NCBI GenBank assembly: GCA_024280435.1
Contig: JAJRQD010000224.1
Location: 1-42,302, forward strand
DNA: 42,302 bases
Reading direction: 5' to 3'
Origin: an archaeon
Lineage (GTDB): Archaea; Asgardarchaeota; Heimdallarchaeia; Heimdallarchaeales; Kariarchaeaceae
Made by a program: the position numbers and the translations under genes. Of the stretch, positions 25,877 through 33,930 are shown one piece after another. The notes beneath the pieces were generated by a model. The model was not told where the DNA came from. It saw only the letters and a program-made list of their open reading frames with translations, and ran no database searches. The stretch's first letter is position 1. Each line of letters begins with the position of its first letter.

Positions 25877-26277
25877 TTTCTAATTGTGGATAATAACTCT
25901 ATTGTTTTATCATCCAGTTTTATTGTTTTGTTATTCTCATAATCAAATAAAACCTGCACTGTTTTAGCCCTTGCATATTTGATCTCTGTATTTTTATCAT
26001 AGATATCATATCTGAACACCCAGCTTTTGTTTCCAATCTCAGATACCCACATTTTGATGATCACATTTGACTTCAATGTGATTGGTAACAGATAATCTAT
26101 CTCAACTCTGGCAATGATAAAATTGAAATCCTTGAGATTAGTATCTGGGAATAATTCTAAAAACCATTCAGTTCTTGCAACCTCAAGATATGTGAGATAT
26201 ACTGAATTATTTACATGGGCAAGTCCATCTGTATCTCTGAAACGAGGTTTTATCTCAATAGAATAGTATTTTTCCAT
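25873..26277 (-). CDS. Hotdog-fold acyl-CoA thioesterase (4HBT type)
   Basis: 134 residues. RFRDTDGLAHVNNSVYLTYLEVARTEWFL (about 12-40) is the 4-hydroxybenzoyl-CoA thioesterase signature, with the catalytic aspartate in D-x-D-x-x-x-H-V-N. The rest (VEIDYLLPITLKSNVIIKMWV, SWVFRYDIYD, YARAKTVQVLFD) follows the hotdog pattern. No classical DHNA-CoA hydrolase is otherwise seen here, so this enzyme could serve menaquinone synthesis between MenB and MenA. A general acyl-CoA role is equally possible. Confidence 0.8.
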   Translation of the reverse strand: MEKYYSIEIKPRFRDTDGLAHVNNSVYLTYLEVARTEWFLELFPDTNLKDFNFIIARVEIDYLLPITLKSNVIIKMWVSEIGNKSWVFRYDIYDKNTEIKYARAKTVQVLFDYENNKTIKLDDKTIELLSTIRN

Positions 26278-26325
26278 AATTGTGATGTATAGAGACTATT
26301 TTTTAGTATTGATATTCATTCCATA

Positions 26326-27174
26326 TCAGGATGGTATTTTATACCATGTATTGAAACCACAGAGTAATGTCTGATGTTTTATAGTTGGATTACTGGATCT
26401 TGGTACAAGCATCATCTCCTCTGCCTTGTATTCTTTGTTCATGAATATTAATTTCTCAGTATTATTGATATTATAAGTATCGCTGATATTCATTTCTGGC
26501 ATAATCACCACCCATGGCTTGATACTGTTTATTATCTGCTGTATATGTTTGATACCTCTATCATCGAGTGGTATCATTATTTTTTTGTTATTATTGGAAT
26601 AAACTACAATTGCCATAGGATTTGTGGGATCTATTTTTTTTTCAGGCTCGATTTTAATTATATTCTTACCAAGGTTCAGTGGATTAAGGTTTTTAGTCAG
26701 CTTTTTACCAAATTTGCTGATGTTTTTCAAGGATAAGGTATTTGTATTTTTTTTTTCTGATTGACTTTTCTCAATAATTTTTTTATCAATCTCTTCCATA
26801 TATACGGGATCCACTGACAATCCATCTATAACCTCCTCATCATACCCTAGAATTCTTAATTGCTTGACTGATATTCCCAATTCTCTGAATTGCAGTGAAC
26901 TTTTATTATTGGTGATCACTGGTTTGTTAGTATTCTCAGCCAATGTCACAGTTCGTTTTATCATCTCAGAATTAATTATAGAGGTCTGCATTGAGAGTAT
27001 GTGAGTGATACTCTGTGTATTCACCTCAGTTTCAGATTTACCTGGCAGGATATTCACCTCATTATTTGGATTAATCAGAATATGTATTCTTTTTTTCTTA
27101 GATTTGAATTTTTTACCCTCTGTGATGATCAGCTCAAAACAATAGTTCAAATATCCGCGTATGTAGATTACCAT
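26326..27174 (-). CDS. Hypothetical protein, possible metal-less beta-lactamase-fold relative
   Basis: 282 residues, soluble. The start ATG follows GGGAG. Segments ITHILSMQTSIINSEMIKRT, TNKPVITNNKSSLQFRELGI and the late MAIVVYSNNNKKIMIPLDDRG recall the layout of metallo-beta-lactamase-fold proteins (strand, helix, then a residue pattern before the metal loop). However, the H-x-H-x-D-H metal ligands are absent. A lysine-rich linker sits in the middle (about 138-190). The fold assignment is weak; treat as unknown. Confidence 0.5.
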   Translation of the reverse strand: MVIYIRGYLNYCFELIITEGKKFKSKKKRIHILINPNNEVNILPGKSETEVNTQSITHILSMQTSIINSEMIKRTVTLAENTNKPVITNNKSSLQFRELGISVKQLRILGYDEEVIDGLSVDPVYMEEIDKKIIEKSQSEKKNTNTLSLKNISKFGKKLTKNLNPLNLGKNIIKIEPEKKIDPTNPMAIVVYSNNNKKIMIPLDDRGIKHIQQIINSIKPWVVIMPEMNISDTYNINNTEKLIFMNKEYKAEEMMLVPRSSNPTIKHQTLLCGFNTWYKIPS

Positions 27175-27405
27175 AAGGATCTCCCTTAATATAATAAAAG
27201 CAAATCAATTGTCGTATAAAAATTCGTGCCAATTATCATGGAATAATTGATAGAAATGTGAGATTATTGATTGGAGTACTCAAAAACTGATATCATCTGT
27301 TAAACCTTTAAATATAATAATTCTCTATTGTAATATGGAACTTCTGAACTTTTATTAAGTAATTTGTAAATTGTTACTTGTACAGGGGTAACAAAAATAA
27401 TTATG

Positions 27406-27417
27406 TTTAAATATAAT
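27406..27417 (+). promoter_or_regulatory. TATA box of the zinc-ribbon membrane gene
   Basis: TTTAAATATAAT is centred 28 nt before ATG 27439, which fits a leaderless archaeal transcript covering the membrane protein and the TrmB-like gene behind it. Confidence 0.5.
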
Positions 27418-27438
27418 CACACTGATTAATTATTATAC

Positions 27439-28611
27439 ATGAGTAGCACATATGATTTCAACAAAAAGAAATATCTGATTGTTATTCCCGTGATTTCATT
27501 TATACTGATATTTTCAGGCATATCTGGAATAATTATAAACTCATTATCAACGGGGTATCTCAATCAGAATTTATCAAATACAACAACACTGATCAATAAT
27601 TCTGAATTTGATTCAATGCAACTATATTTTGATGATGATGGTACTCCAAATATAAAAATTCAGATCACCATTGTTCCACTTGACAACAAGAAAATACCTG
27701 TAACCAACTTCAAATTGAATTTCTACCTGATGAATGATAAACCAAGTCTATCTTTTGGTAAAAATTTCACAGAATACAGTTTATCCAATGAATTCACTGA
27801 TAATCTTATTGATCAATCAAATTCAGTCAGTTATGAATCTAATTTCTACAAGAACGATGCCTCTTCTCCTTTATTTCTAGTGGTTGAGAATGATGGCTCA
27901 CAGGAATTATATCTAAAGATGGATATAAATATAGTTGGAGCTGATGTAAATTCAGAAGTAACAAGAGTGCTTGCAATAGTAGGAAGCTCTCTGTTCACTC
28001 TTTTCATGATATTGGTCACCATAGCGGCTACTATGGAATTTTTTGAACCCGGTAATTACAGGGCCAGATTTCTAACAGAGGAGTTGGATGCCAAAGTAGC
28101 CCGTATAATTAAAAATTCAGAGCCATGGGAGACTATCATGCTGGCATTATCTGTGATTTTTCTGCCAATAGGTACTTCTATGACATTGGCAGGTGTGGAT
28201 ACACCCGCACTATTCTTCTCATTTCTAGGTATTGTAATAGTGTATTACAGTGTGTCAAAAAGAATAGAGTTACATGAATCGATAAAATCAATTTTGATCG
28301 TGCAAAAAGAGATCACTCTTGGTAACCTTAGCTTCCAGGTGAAAAAGAAGGAGGAAGATGTTAAATCAGCAATCTATTATCTGATATCTCATCAGAGATT
28401 TCCAATTCAATTCAATGCAAAGACCAATATGGTTGTTCTGTCTGAGGTGAAAGATGAGGATACTAGTTCTGTTAAAACACCTGTGGATAGTATTCAAACC
28501 GATCTGTATGAGATACCTGAAATAACATGTGCTTATTGTGGTGGTAAGGCAATTGTTGCCAATGCTAAATTCTGTGCAGATTGTGGTGCCTCCATGGTGG
28601 CAAATAAATAG
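27439..28611 (+). CDS. Membrane protein with ectodomain and C-terminal zinc ribbon
   Basis: 390 residues. A first helix (YLIVIPVISFILIFSGISGII) precedes an extracytosolic beta-rich domain of about 140 residues. Then come a helix at about 175-197 (LAIVGSSLFTLFMILVTIAA) and a helical pair near 230-265. A long cytosolic region at about 270-360 follows, and a terminal ribbon, CAYCGGKAIVANAKFCADCG. The gene is followed after 13 nt by a TrmB-type regulator, so it may be part of a membrane-to-DNA signalling unit. That is inference from position only. Confidence 0.7.
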   Translation: MSSTYDFNKKKYLIVIPVISFILIFSGISGIIINSLSTGYLNQNLSNTTTLINNSEFDSMQLYFDDDGTPNIKIQITIVPLDNKKIPVTNFKLNFYLMNDKPSLSFGKNFTEYSLSNEFTDNLIDQSNSVSYESNFYKNDASSPLFLVVENDGSQELYLKMDINIVGADVNSEVTRVLAIVGSSLFTLFMILVTIAATMEFFEPGNYRARFLTEELDAKVARIIKNSEPWETIMLALSVIFLPIGTSMTLAGVDTPALFFSFLGIVIVYYSVSKRIELHESIKSILIVQKEITLGNLSFQVKKKEEDVKSAIYYLISHQRFPIQFNAKTNMVVLSEVKDEDTSSVKTPVDSIQTDLYEIPEITCAYCGGKAIVANAKFCADCGASMVANK

Positions 28612-28624
28612 GAGATGAATTGTA

Positions 28625-29641
28625 ATGAGTAAATCTGCATATCCTGGATTGGTAGAGGCTTTATCTAGTTTCAAAGATTATGGTTTCACACAATTACAGG
28701 CAGCTGCATACATCGCAATTTTGAAACTAGGTGAGGATACTGGTTCTGCAATTGCAAAAGAATCAGGTATCAACAGGAGTAAAATTTATGATACACTCAA
28801 TCAACTAGAGGAGATGGGTGCGGTGAGAGTTATCTCCAGGGAGAATAGACCACGATATGTGGCAATTAATCCGGATAAAGTATTTGGAGACATACTTAAT
28901 AATTTCACCATTCATCTTGATAACAGTAAAACTAAACTGATGAGTGTAATCACAGATCAGGTGAATGTGGATCCTGTAACAATGACTATAACCACATTGA
29001 AGTTGAAAAATCTTAATGTGAATGAATATGATTATTTAATCAGCTCCAGCGTAAAATCAAGAGGAAAATTCCTAGAGCAATTAAAAAAAGATATCCTCCC
29101 AGGATATAATGTGAAAATACTAGATCTCAATGATTTTGTCAATCTAGGTCTGGTAATGTTGCTAAATGATGATGAAGTTTTGATATTTCCAACCCCAACT
29201 GGTAGTACAGTAACAGCAATTAAGTTGGAAGATGTGAATATATCAAAATTCATGCTTGGAATAATTGAATCATGGTGGCTTAATGATATACCCGAATATA
29301 TATCAGATGAGATCAATGCTGGAAATATGATCGGTCTGCATGTTGGAAAAACTCTTAGCATGAGGTATCAACTGAAAGATGGGCGTGATTATGCATTTGA
29401 CCGGCCGGTATCTTATCTTATCACAGATACTCACATCAGTTTCTTCTATGAAGGGCAGGAGAATCCAAAAATCAATCTGAGATTTCTCAAAGATGTAGTC
29501 AATTTAGAAGATGGTGGAATGAATCTTGTATTCAGAAATTTTGAGAATAAACTGATTGGAGAACTATTGATGTATCCTGTGGAGAAGAGTATCTTTCTCA
29601 AAAATATACTATTAATGGTTGCTAGACTTGCAAATAAATGA
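28625..29641 (+). CDS. TrmB-family transcription regulator
   Basis: 338 residues. The N-terminal winged helix (FKDYGFTQLQAAAYIAILKL, GSAIAKESGINRSKIYDTLN, LEEMGAVRVISRENRPRYVAINPD) is the TrmB/sugar-sensing archaeal regulator signature. The C-terminal ~230 residues form a sensor domain I cannot assign to a ligand. It is cotranscribed with the zinc-ribbon membrane protein upstream and is followed by a hairpin with a T-run. Confidence 0.85.
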   Translation: MSKSAYPGLVEALSSFKDYGFTQLQAAAYIAILKLGEDTGSAIAKESGINRSKIYDTLNQLEEMGAVRVISRENRPRYVAINPDKVFGDILNNFTIHLDNSKTKLMSVITDQVNVDPVTMTITTLKLKNLNVNEYDYLISSSVKSRGKFLEQLKKDILPGYNVKILDLNDFVNLGLVMLLNDDEVLIFPTPTGSTVTAIKLEDVNISKFMLGIIESWWLNDIPEYISDEINAGNMIGLHVGKTLSMRYQLKDGRDYAFDRPVSYLITDTHISFFYEGQENPKINLRFLKDVVNLEDGGMNLVFRNFENKLIGELLMYPVEKSIFLKNILLMVARLANK

Positions 29642-29688
29642 TTAATAATTACTTTATTAAATGCAATCAGTGAATCCGTATATTATCA

Positions 29689-29706
29689 ATTCTTTTTTAA
29701 AAGAAT
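29689..29706 (+). terminator. Palindrome with T6 run after the TrmB gene
   Basis: ATTCTTTT-TT-AAAAGAAT is a perfect 8-bp inverted repeat containing six consecutive T. It is a plausible archaeal terminator for the TrmB operon. It could also be a promoter element, as it lies about 45 nt before rps24e. Confidence 0.4.
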
Positions 29707-29745
29707 GAATGATAATAGAGTATAGAATAAAAAGGCGTACTTAAT

Positions 29746-30045
29746 ATGGTTGAAATAGAGATTTTATCCAAGAAAGAAAACACTCTGTTGGACAGAGATG
29801 AGATTAAATTCAAAGTAGTACATGAGCAGGCTGCAACACCAACAAGAGATACAGTAGCTGCAAAACTCGCTGCCATGCAGAATGTAGATCGAGATCAAAC
29901 AATCCTAGTTGAGATCAGAAGTCAGTTTGGTATTAATGAATCTATTGGTTTTGCAAATATTTACAAAGATAAAGCAGTTGCAATGAAAGTTGAACAAACA
30001 TATCTATTGAAAAGAAATGGCCTAATCAAGGAGGAAACAGAATGA
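29746..30045 (+). CDS. rps24e: Ribosomal protein eS24
   Basis: 99 residues: EILSKKENTLLDRDEIKFKV, HEQAATPTRDTVAAKLAAMQ and IGFANIYKDKAVAMKVEQTY are the conserved eS24 segments. An archaeal/eukaryotic small-subunit protein. It overlaps rps27ae by 4 nt (ATGA), the usual archaeal pairing. Confidence 0.93.
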   Translation: MVEIEILSKKENTLLDRDEIKFKVVHEQAATPTRDTVAAKLAAMQNVDRDQTILVEIRSQFGINESIGFANIYKDKAVAMKVEQTYLLKRNGLIKEETE

Positions 30046-30185
30046 GTAAATATTACAATGTAAAAGGTGATAAAGTAGAGAAGAAATTCAAAGAATGTCC
30101 AAAATGCGGAAATGGATATTTTATGGGCGAGCATTCCGATAGATACCATTGCGGAAAGTGCAACTACACCATCAAGAAAAAATAA
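30042..30185 (+). CDS. rps27ae: Ribosomal protein eS31 (S27ae) zinc-ribbon protein
   Basis: 47 residues. The ATG is inside the eS24 stop, after GGAGG. CPKCGNGYFMGEHSDRYHCG plus KC gives the C-x2-C...C-x2-C zinc site. The preceding YYNVKGDKVEKKF and the YFMGEHSDR pattern are the family hallmark. In eukaryotes this is the ribosomal part fused to ubiquitin; here no ubiquitin is attached. Confidence 0.92.
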   Translation: MSKYYNVKGDKVEKKFKECPKCGNGYFMGEHSDRYHCGKCNYTIKKK

Positions 30186-30235
30186 AAAACATTCACGGAT
30201 TATAAAATATTTAAAATCATAGGGAATATGACAAA

Positions 30236-30757
30236 ATGCGAAAATTACACAAAATTATATTTTCTCTATCTGGAATATTGTATATCATCACAGGGTTATT
30301 TTTACTGATTGTATTCTCTGATTATATTATTCGTAATGCTGTGTCATTGCTGACAAATGGTCATATAGATCCTCTGTCAAATGATCTTGATGATAAAGAT
30401 AATTATATTTTTGATTTTATTGTTTTCATATTTTTACTATCCAGTCTTACAATAACTATATTCCATATATTCAGATTTATTTTCCCAAATATTGGAAAAC
30501 GAAAAATAGATATAATGCCAATTCTCAGTACTCCTTTTGATATTGTGAAATATATCAGTACTGAAGATGAGATATTAGTGTTAGATATACTGAAAGAATT
30601 ACATCCTCGTGCATATAAATTTGAGATTGCCAGAAAGACAGAGTTATCTAAAATGAAGGTGCACCGAATTGTCACCCGATTAGAACAGCGGGATATTGTT
30701 GAGATAACTAAAATAGGTAGAAATAGCCAGGTAAGGTTGAAAAATTGGCTGACATGA
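30236..30757 (+). CDS. Membrane-tethered winged-helix protein
   Basis: 173 residues. Two N-terminal transmembrane helices (about 8-30 and 62-82) flank an extracytosolic loop of ~30 residues. The C-terminal domain at about 105-172 reads TEDEILVLDILKELHPRAYK, FEIARKTELSKMKVHRIVTR, LEQRDIVEITKIGRNSQVRL, a MarR/Trm-like winged helix with the wing at the end. This architecture suggests a DNA-binding protein held at the membrane, perhaps a sensor. No signal is known. Confidence 0.7.
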   Translation: MRKLHKIIFSLSGILYIITGLFLLIVFSDYIIRNAVSLLTNGHIDPLSNDLDDKDNYIFDFIVFIFLLSSLTITIFHIFRFIFPNIGKRKIDIMPILSTPFDIVKYISTEDEILVLDILKELHPRAYKFEIARKTELSKMKVHRIVTRLEQRDIVEITKIGRNSQVRLKNWLT

Positions 30758-30763
30758 AATTTT

Positions 30764-31798
30764 TTATTTTGTAAATATTCTCATTATTGTCTCAAGAGGG
30801 CCTCTTGAATATTTTCTCCGCCAGAAATGACTTGTAGTCACTGTGAGAATGAAAAAAGATACTGAGTAATAAAACACAAATATCTGTGAGTAATTTTCAG
30901 ATAAACCCGATATTATCTCGAAAATACTCACCCCAATTATAATATGTGAGAAATAATTTGATAGAGATAATTGTCCAGTCTCAATTAACCATCTGAATGG
31001 TCCTGAGTTAAATCTCTCAGTAATAATAATGGATACTGATATAACAAAAATAGCTACTGAACTACCCATCAGTATGAATAATGGAAAGGGAGGTAATGGT
31101 TGAGTATCAAAGATATATGGTTCTCCAATAGTTTCTAGATAGTCACTTGTAATCTGAATTATAAATATAAGAATTGATGACACTATCAATAACCTCTTAC
31201 TAATCAATCTGAGATCCAATCTACCAAGCCACATACCAAGAAAAATAAAGGAGATCCATGGAAATACAGGATGAAATCCATTGTAGAACAGATGTCTTAA
31301 CATCCCGATCGGTGTCCAGAAATCAGTATAGACTAGAGTATTGAAATTCCAACCGGTCTCATAATCGACAATAAGTATCAATAGTAAGAAAATAATATTT
31401 GATAGAATTATAAATACCAACAGTTTTTTATTGCTAACTCTACTGGTGAATGCAGCAATTAGAAGGTATACTCCATAGAAATGCAGTATATCTGCAGACC
31501 ATACAGGTGTGTATAATAATCCAAATACAAATAAGAATATAGCTCTTTTTATAAGTGTTCTCTGTTTCTCAATTGTAAAATCCCTCATCATCAAAGTGAT
31601 CCCAATTCCTGCAAGAGTTACAAAGGTAGCAGCCGCTTTTCCCTCAAGTGTGGTGAGGAATACTCGTACCACAGTGTTATCAGATTTTCCTCCAAAAATA
31701 ATATTGTAATTCACAAATATCATACCAAAGATTGCTAATGCTCTGGCAAAATCAAGTCCGTAAATTCTGTTAGTTTTGATTTTCTCAACATTGTTCAT
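30764..31798 (-). CDS. DUF418/DUF1624-like membrane protein (acyltransferase-like)
   Basis: About 344 residues from ATG 31798 (an in-frame GTG 31813 is less likely). Ten or so helices. The start RIYGLDFARALAIFGMIFVN carries the G-x-D-x-x-R-x-x-A motif of the DUF418 / DUF1624 / heparan-acetyltransferase-like membrane families. RRYLLxF-type segments (KRAIFLFVFGLLYTPVWSAD, LHFYGVYLLIAAF) and the C-terminal ETGQLSLSNYFSHIIIG support DUF418. It is thought to transfer or handle acyl groups across the membrane; no substrate can be named. It converges with the winged-helix protein. Confidence 0.75.
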   Translation of the reverse strand: MNNVEKIKTNRIYGLDFARALAIFGMIFVNYNIIFGGKSDNTVVRVFLTTLEGKAAATFVTLAGIGITLMMRDFTIEKQRTLIKRAIFLFVFGLLYTPVWSADILHFYGVYLLIAAFTSRVSNKKLLVFIILSNIIFLLLILIVDYETGWNFNTLVYTDFWTPIGMLRHLFYNGFHPVFPWISFIFLGMWLGRLDLRLISKRLLIVSSILIFIIQITSDYLETIGEPYIFDTQPLPPFPLFILMGSSVAIFVISVSIIITERFNSGPFRWLIETGQLSLSNYFSHIIIGVSIFEIISGLSENYSQIFVFYYSVSFFILTVTTSHFWRRKYSRGPLETIMRIFTK

Positions 31799-31954
31799 AA
31801 ATATAGTATACACACGGGTAATAATATAGTTTTTTTGAAACTTAGGTAACCTCTATTATATTTTCAGTGATAAATGAGTAACGAAAACTGTTATTGTGGA
31901 TTTCAAACTGTCAAAATCTGAAATTAGGCAAAATTAACTATTGTTGTCTTTATT

Positions 31955-32497
31955 CTATTTAATGTGCATTTGTCCCATAAACTCAATTGCAAATGATTTT
32001 GCATCCTGATCCAGTTCTCTGATAACAACTCCCTCATTTGGCTGACCATATATGATAATTGACCCTAGAGGTGCTTCCACAAGAAATGGTAATACCAACA
32101 GATCTTCCTCACCTTCAACCAACAGATGAATAAATTCATTATTCTTTTTTACTATCTCACGTATTCTATTCCATGCATCTGTTGAAATCTCTGCTGCTGG
32201 GCAGATTACATTTATCACTCTGTATTTATGATGATTAATTTTTTTATCCAGCTCTACTCTTTTGGTGTAGCCATCTGTCACAATTATACCTGGGAAATAG
32301 TTATTCTCAAGCAATATCTCAGAAACCACATCTCCAACGGAAATTGTCAGAGCATTGGACTTTGAATTGAGATATTCCAATAATCTAGGTGTGGTCTCCT
32401 CAATTGTACCTGCAATTAATGTACCCATGGGTTTTTTTAGCTTATATCTAAGATCCTTCTGGAGTATTAAATGTCTAATCTGTATGATAATCACCAA
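31955..32497 (-). CDS. GTP-dependent dephospho-CoA kinase (DUF359)
   Basis: About 180 residues. KKPMGTLIAGTIEET, LTISVGDVVSEILL, PGIIVTDGYTKR and especially VEGEEDLLVLPFLVEAPLGS and IIIYGQPNEGVV are the DUF359 signatures. Members phosphorylate dephospho-CoA with GTP in archaeal CoA synthesis. It follows spt4 and rpoE', the classic archaeal gene order. TTG 32497 and GTG 32494 overlap a GGTGAT Shine-Dalgarno (32495-32490), so the real start may be the AUA at 32485, four bases after it. Confidence 0.88.
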   Translation of the reverse strand: MVIIIQIRHLILQKDLRYKLKKPMGTLIAGTIEETTPRLLEYLNSKSNALTISVGDVVSEILLENNYFPGIIVTDGYTKRVELDKKINHHKYRVINVICPAAEISTDAWNRIREIVKKNNEFIHLLVEGEEDLLVLPFLVEAPLGSIIIYGQPNEGVVIRELDQDAKSFAIEFMGQMHIK

Positions 32498-32524
32498 ATA
32501 TGTTTCAATATGAAGTTAAGTATT

Positions 32525-32713
32525 TTAACGTACTTTTACAGCATATTTACCATTGGCAGTAATTCCCATCTTCTGGGCTATTGTAGATTTTTCATAATCA
32601 ATAACAACAACAATACCTGAGAAATCCTCCGATAGATCATGTGATTGACAACCCGCACACTGGTTAACCTTCTTATCAGTCTCTATTTTACGACAGTGTC
32701 TACAAGCTCTCAT
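32525..32713 (-). CDS. spt4: Transcription elongation factor Spt4 (RpoE'')
   Basis: 62 residues. ACRHCRKIETDKKVNQCAGC has the four zinc cysteines, then LSEDFSGIVVVIDYEKSTIA and GKYAVKVR, the Spt4 fold. It partners Spt5 at RNA polymerase. The start overlaps the rpoE' stop (ATGA), as in most archaea. Confidence 0.93.
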   Translation of the reverse strand: MRACRHCRKIETDKKVNQCAGCQSHDLSEDFSGIVVVIDYEKSTIAQKMGITANGKYAVKVR

Positions 32714-33267
32714 GCACTTTCACCCATTACCTCTTCTTTCCACTCCTCGATCCACTCGAGCTTACCCATTCCTGCCTGACGCATTGATACACCAACTCTC
32801 ATAGCATTTCTCTGCACACCAACAACCACTATCTTTCCTCTAACCACATCATCAATGAAAATTGCCTTGTCTGATTTCTTACCAACCAATTTCTCCTGTC
32901 CCTGGTGATATGTGAAGAAATCATCAGCCATCTGTGATACATGACACAATGCCTCGATAGTACTTACTCTGATGAATGCACCAAAGTCTATTAATTCCTT
33001 AACCTGGCCTTCTATCACCTCACCCCTCTCAGGAAGATATGAGAGCACAGTAAAATCACAGTTATAGAAACCACCTGCATCTCCAGATATTAAACGACCG
33101 GTTGATACACCTTCTGCATCTAACACGGCTACTATAAAACCTAATTCCTCAAAGATGCGTTCTTCAAGACTATCTCTGGCCAACTCTAGTAGTATGCTTG
33201 TTAAATCCTCATCAAAGCGGTTAGGAGCAACTCTTAAAGTTGAAGTTATTTTAGAAATATAATACAT
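32710..33267 (-). CDS. rpoE1: RNA polymerase subunit Rpo7 (RpoE')
   Basis: 185 residues. The N-terminal RNP-like domain (ISKITSTLRVAPNRFDEDL) precedes the S1 domain (RGEVIEGQVKELIDFGAFIRVSTIEALCHVSQM). It forms the stalk with Rpo4. It leads the rpoE'-spt4-DUF359 minus-strand operon, divergent from rps6e. Confidence 0.92.
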   Translation of the reverse strand: MYYISKITSTLRVAPNRFDEDLTSILLELARDSLEERIFEELGFIVAVLDAEGVSTGRLISGDAGGFYNCDFTVLSYLPERGEVIEGQVKELIDFGAFIRVSTIEALCHVSQMADDFFTYHQGQEKLVGKKSDKAIFIDDVVRGKIVVVGVQRNAMRVGVSMRQAGMGKLEWIEEWKEEVMGESA

Positions 33268-33472
33268 TGAACATTATCTAATCTATCTTTGATTAATTTA
33301 AATAATATGATATAAATCATTACAAATTACTTTCTTGATATTAAATGTGTTAAGAAAAATTTATCTGAAAGTGTTATTTGAATCTAGTCCAAGTCAAAAT
33401 ACTCAGCATGTATTTCTGTTTAATTACAAAAATCAATAAACTAATAGCTGATTTTTGTATTAAATCTATCTC

Positions 33473-33484
33473 TATATTTAAATT
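33473..33484 (+). promoter_or_regulatory. TATA region of the rps6e operon
   Basis: TATATTTAAATT is centred about 28 nt before ATG 33507 of rps6e. It fits a near-leaderless start of the eS6-aIF2gamma transcript. The 239-nt divergent gap also serves rpoE'. Confidence 0.45.
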
Positions 33485-33506
33485 ATATTGTGATAAAAGA
33501 GAGAAT

Positions 33507-33887
33507 ATGGCAGATAAGACTATACTCAATATCGGAAACTCTGATGGTAAGACAAGTAAATTTATACTTGAAGCAGACAAAAGAACACCCCTATACGGCT
33601 TAAAAGTAGGTAGTGAAATAGAAGGTGATTTATTGGCTGATGAACTATCAGGCTATGTATTCAAGATTACAGGTGGTTCTGATGAAGATGGAGTACCTAT
33701 GAGGGCTGATTTAGATACTAGTGAGCGAAAAAGAATATTATTCAAAGGACGTACCGCAGGATACAAGCCAAAGAAAGGTGAAAAAGGAATTAGAAGAAGA
33801 AAACTAGTTCGCGGTGCTGAGGTTCAAGATGATATTGCCCAGCTTAACCTAAAAGTAATCAAGGCCGGAAAAGCTCCAATAGAATAA
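33507..33887 (+). CDS. rps6e: Ribosomal protein eS6
   Basis: 126 residues from ATG 33507 (MADKTILNIGNSDGKTSKFI); the in-frame ORF upstream to 33378 is untranslated sequence. FKITGGSDEDGVPMRADL and the basic RKRILFKGRTAGYKPKKGEK with GIRRRKLVRGAEV are the conserved eS6 core. It precedes aIF2gamma by 40 nt, the standard archaeal order. Confidence 0.93.
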   Translation: MADKTILNIGNSDGKTSKFILEADKRTPLYGLKVGSEIEGDLLADELSGYVFKITGGSDEDGVPMRADLDTSERKRILFKGRTAGYKPKKGEKGIRRRKLVRGAEVQDDIAQLNLKVIKAGKAPIE

Positions 33888-33917
33888 TATCTTAGATTCA
33901 AGTCTAACCCCAGGAAA

Positions 33918-33930
33918 GTGATTTAACATA
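33918..33930 (+). promoter_or_regulatory. Shine-Dalgarno and AUA start of aIF2-gamma
   Basis: GTGAT (33918-33922) matches part of the archaeal Shine-Dalgarno AGGAGGTGAT. Five bases later AUA (33928-33930) opens the aIF2-gamma frame. An in-frame TGA at 33919-33921 bounds the frame, so no earlier start is possible. The next conventional in-frame codon is GTG 34141, in the middle of a repeat. Confidence 0.5.

Noticed and set aside
33378-33506. N-terminal extension of eS6
   Set aside because: The extension is cysteine- and isoleucine-rich, unlike eS6; the family start (MADKTILN) is at ATG 33507, and a TATA box lies inside the extension.
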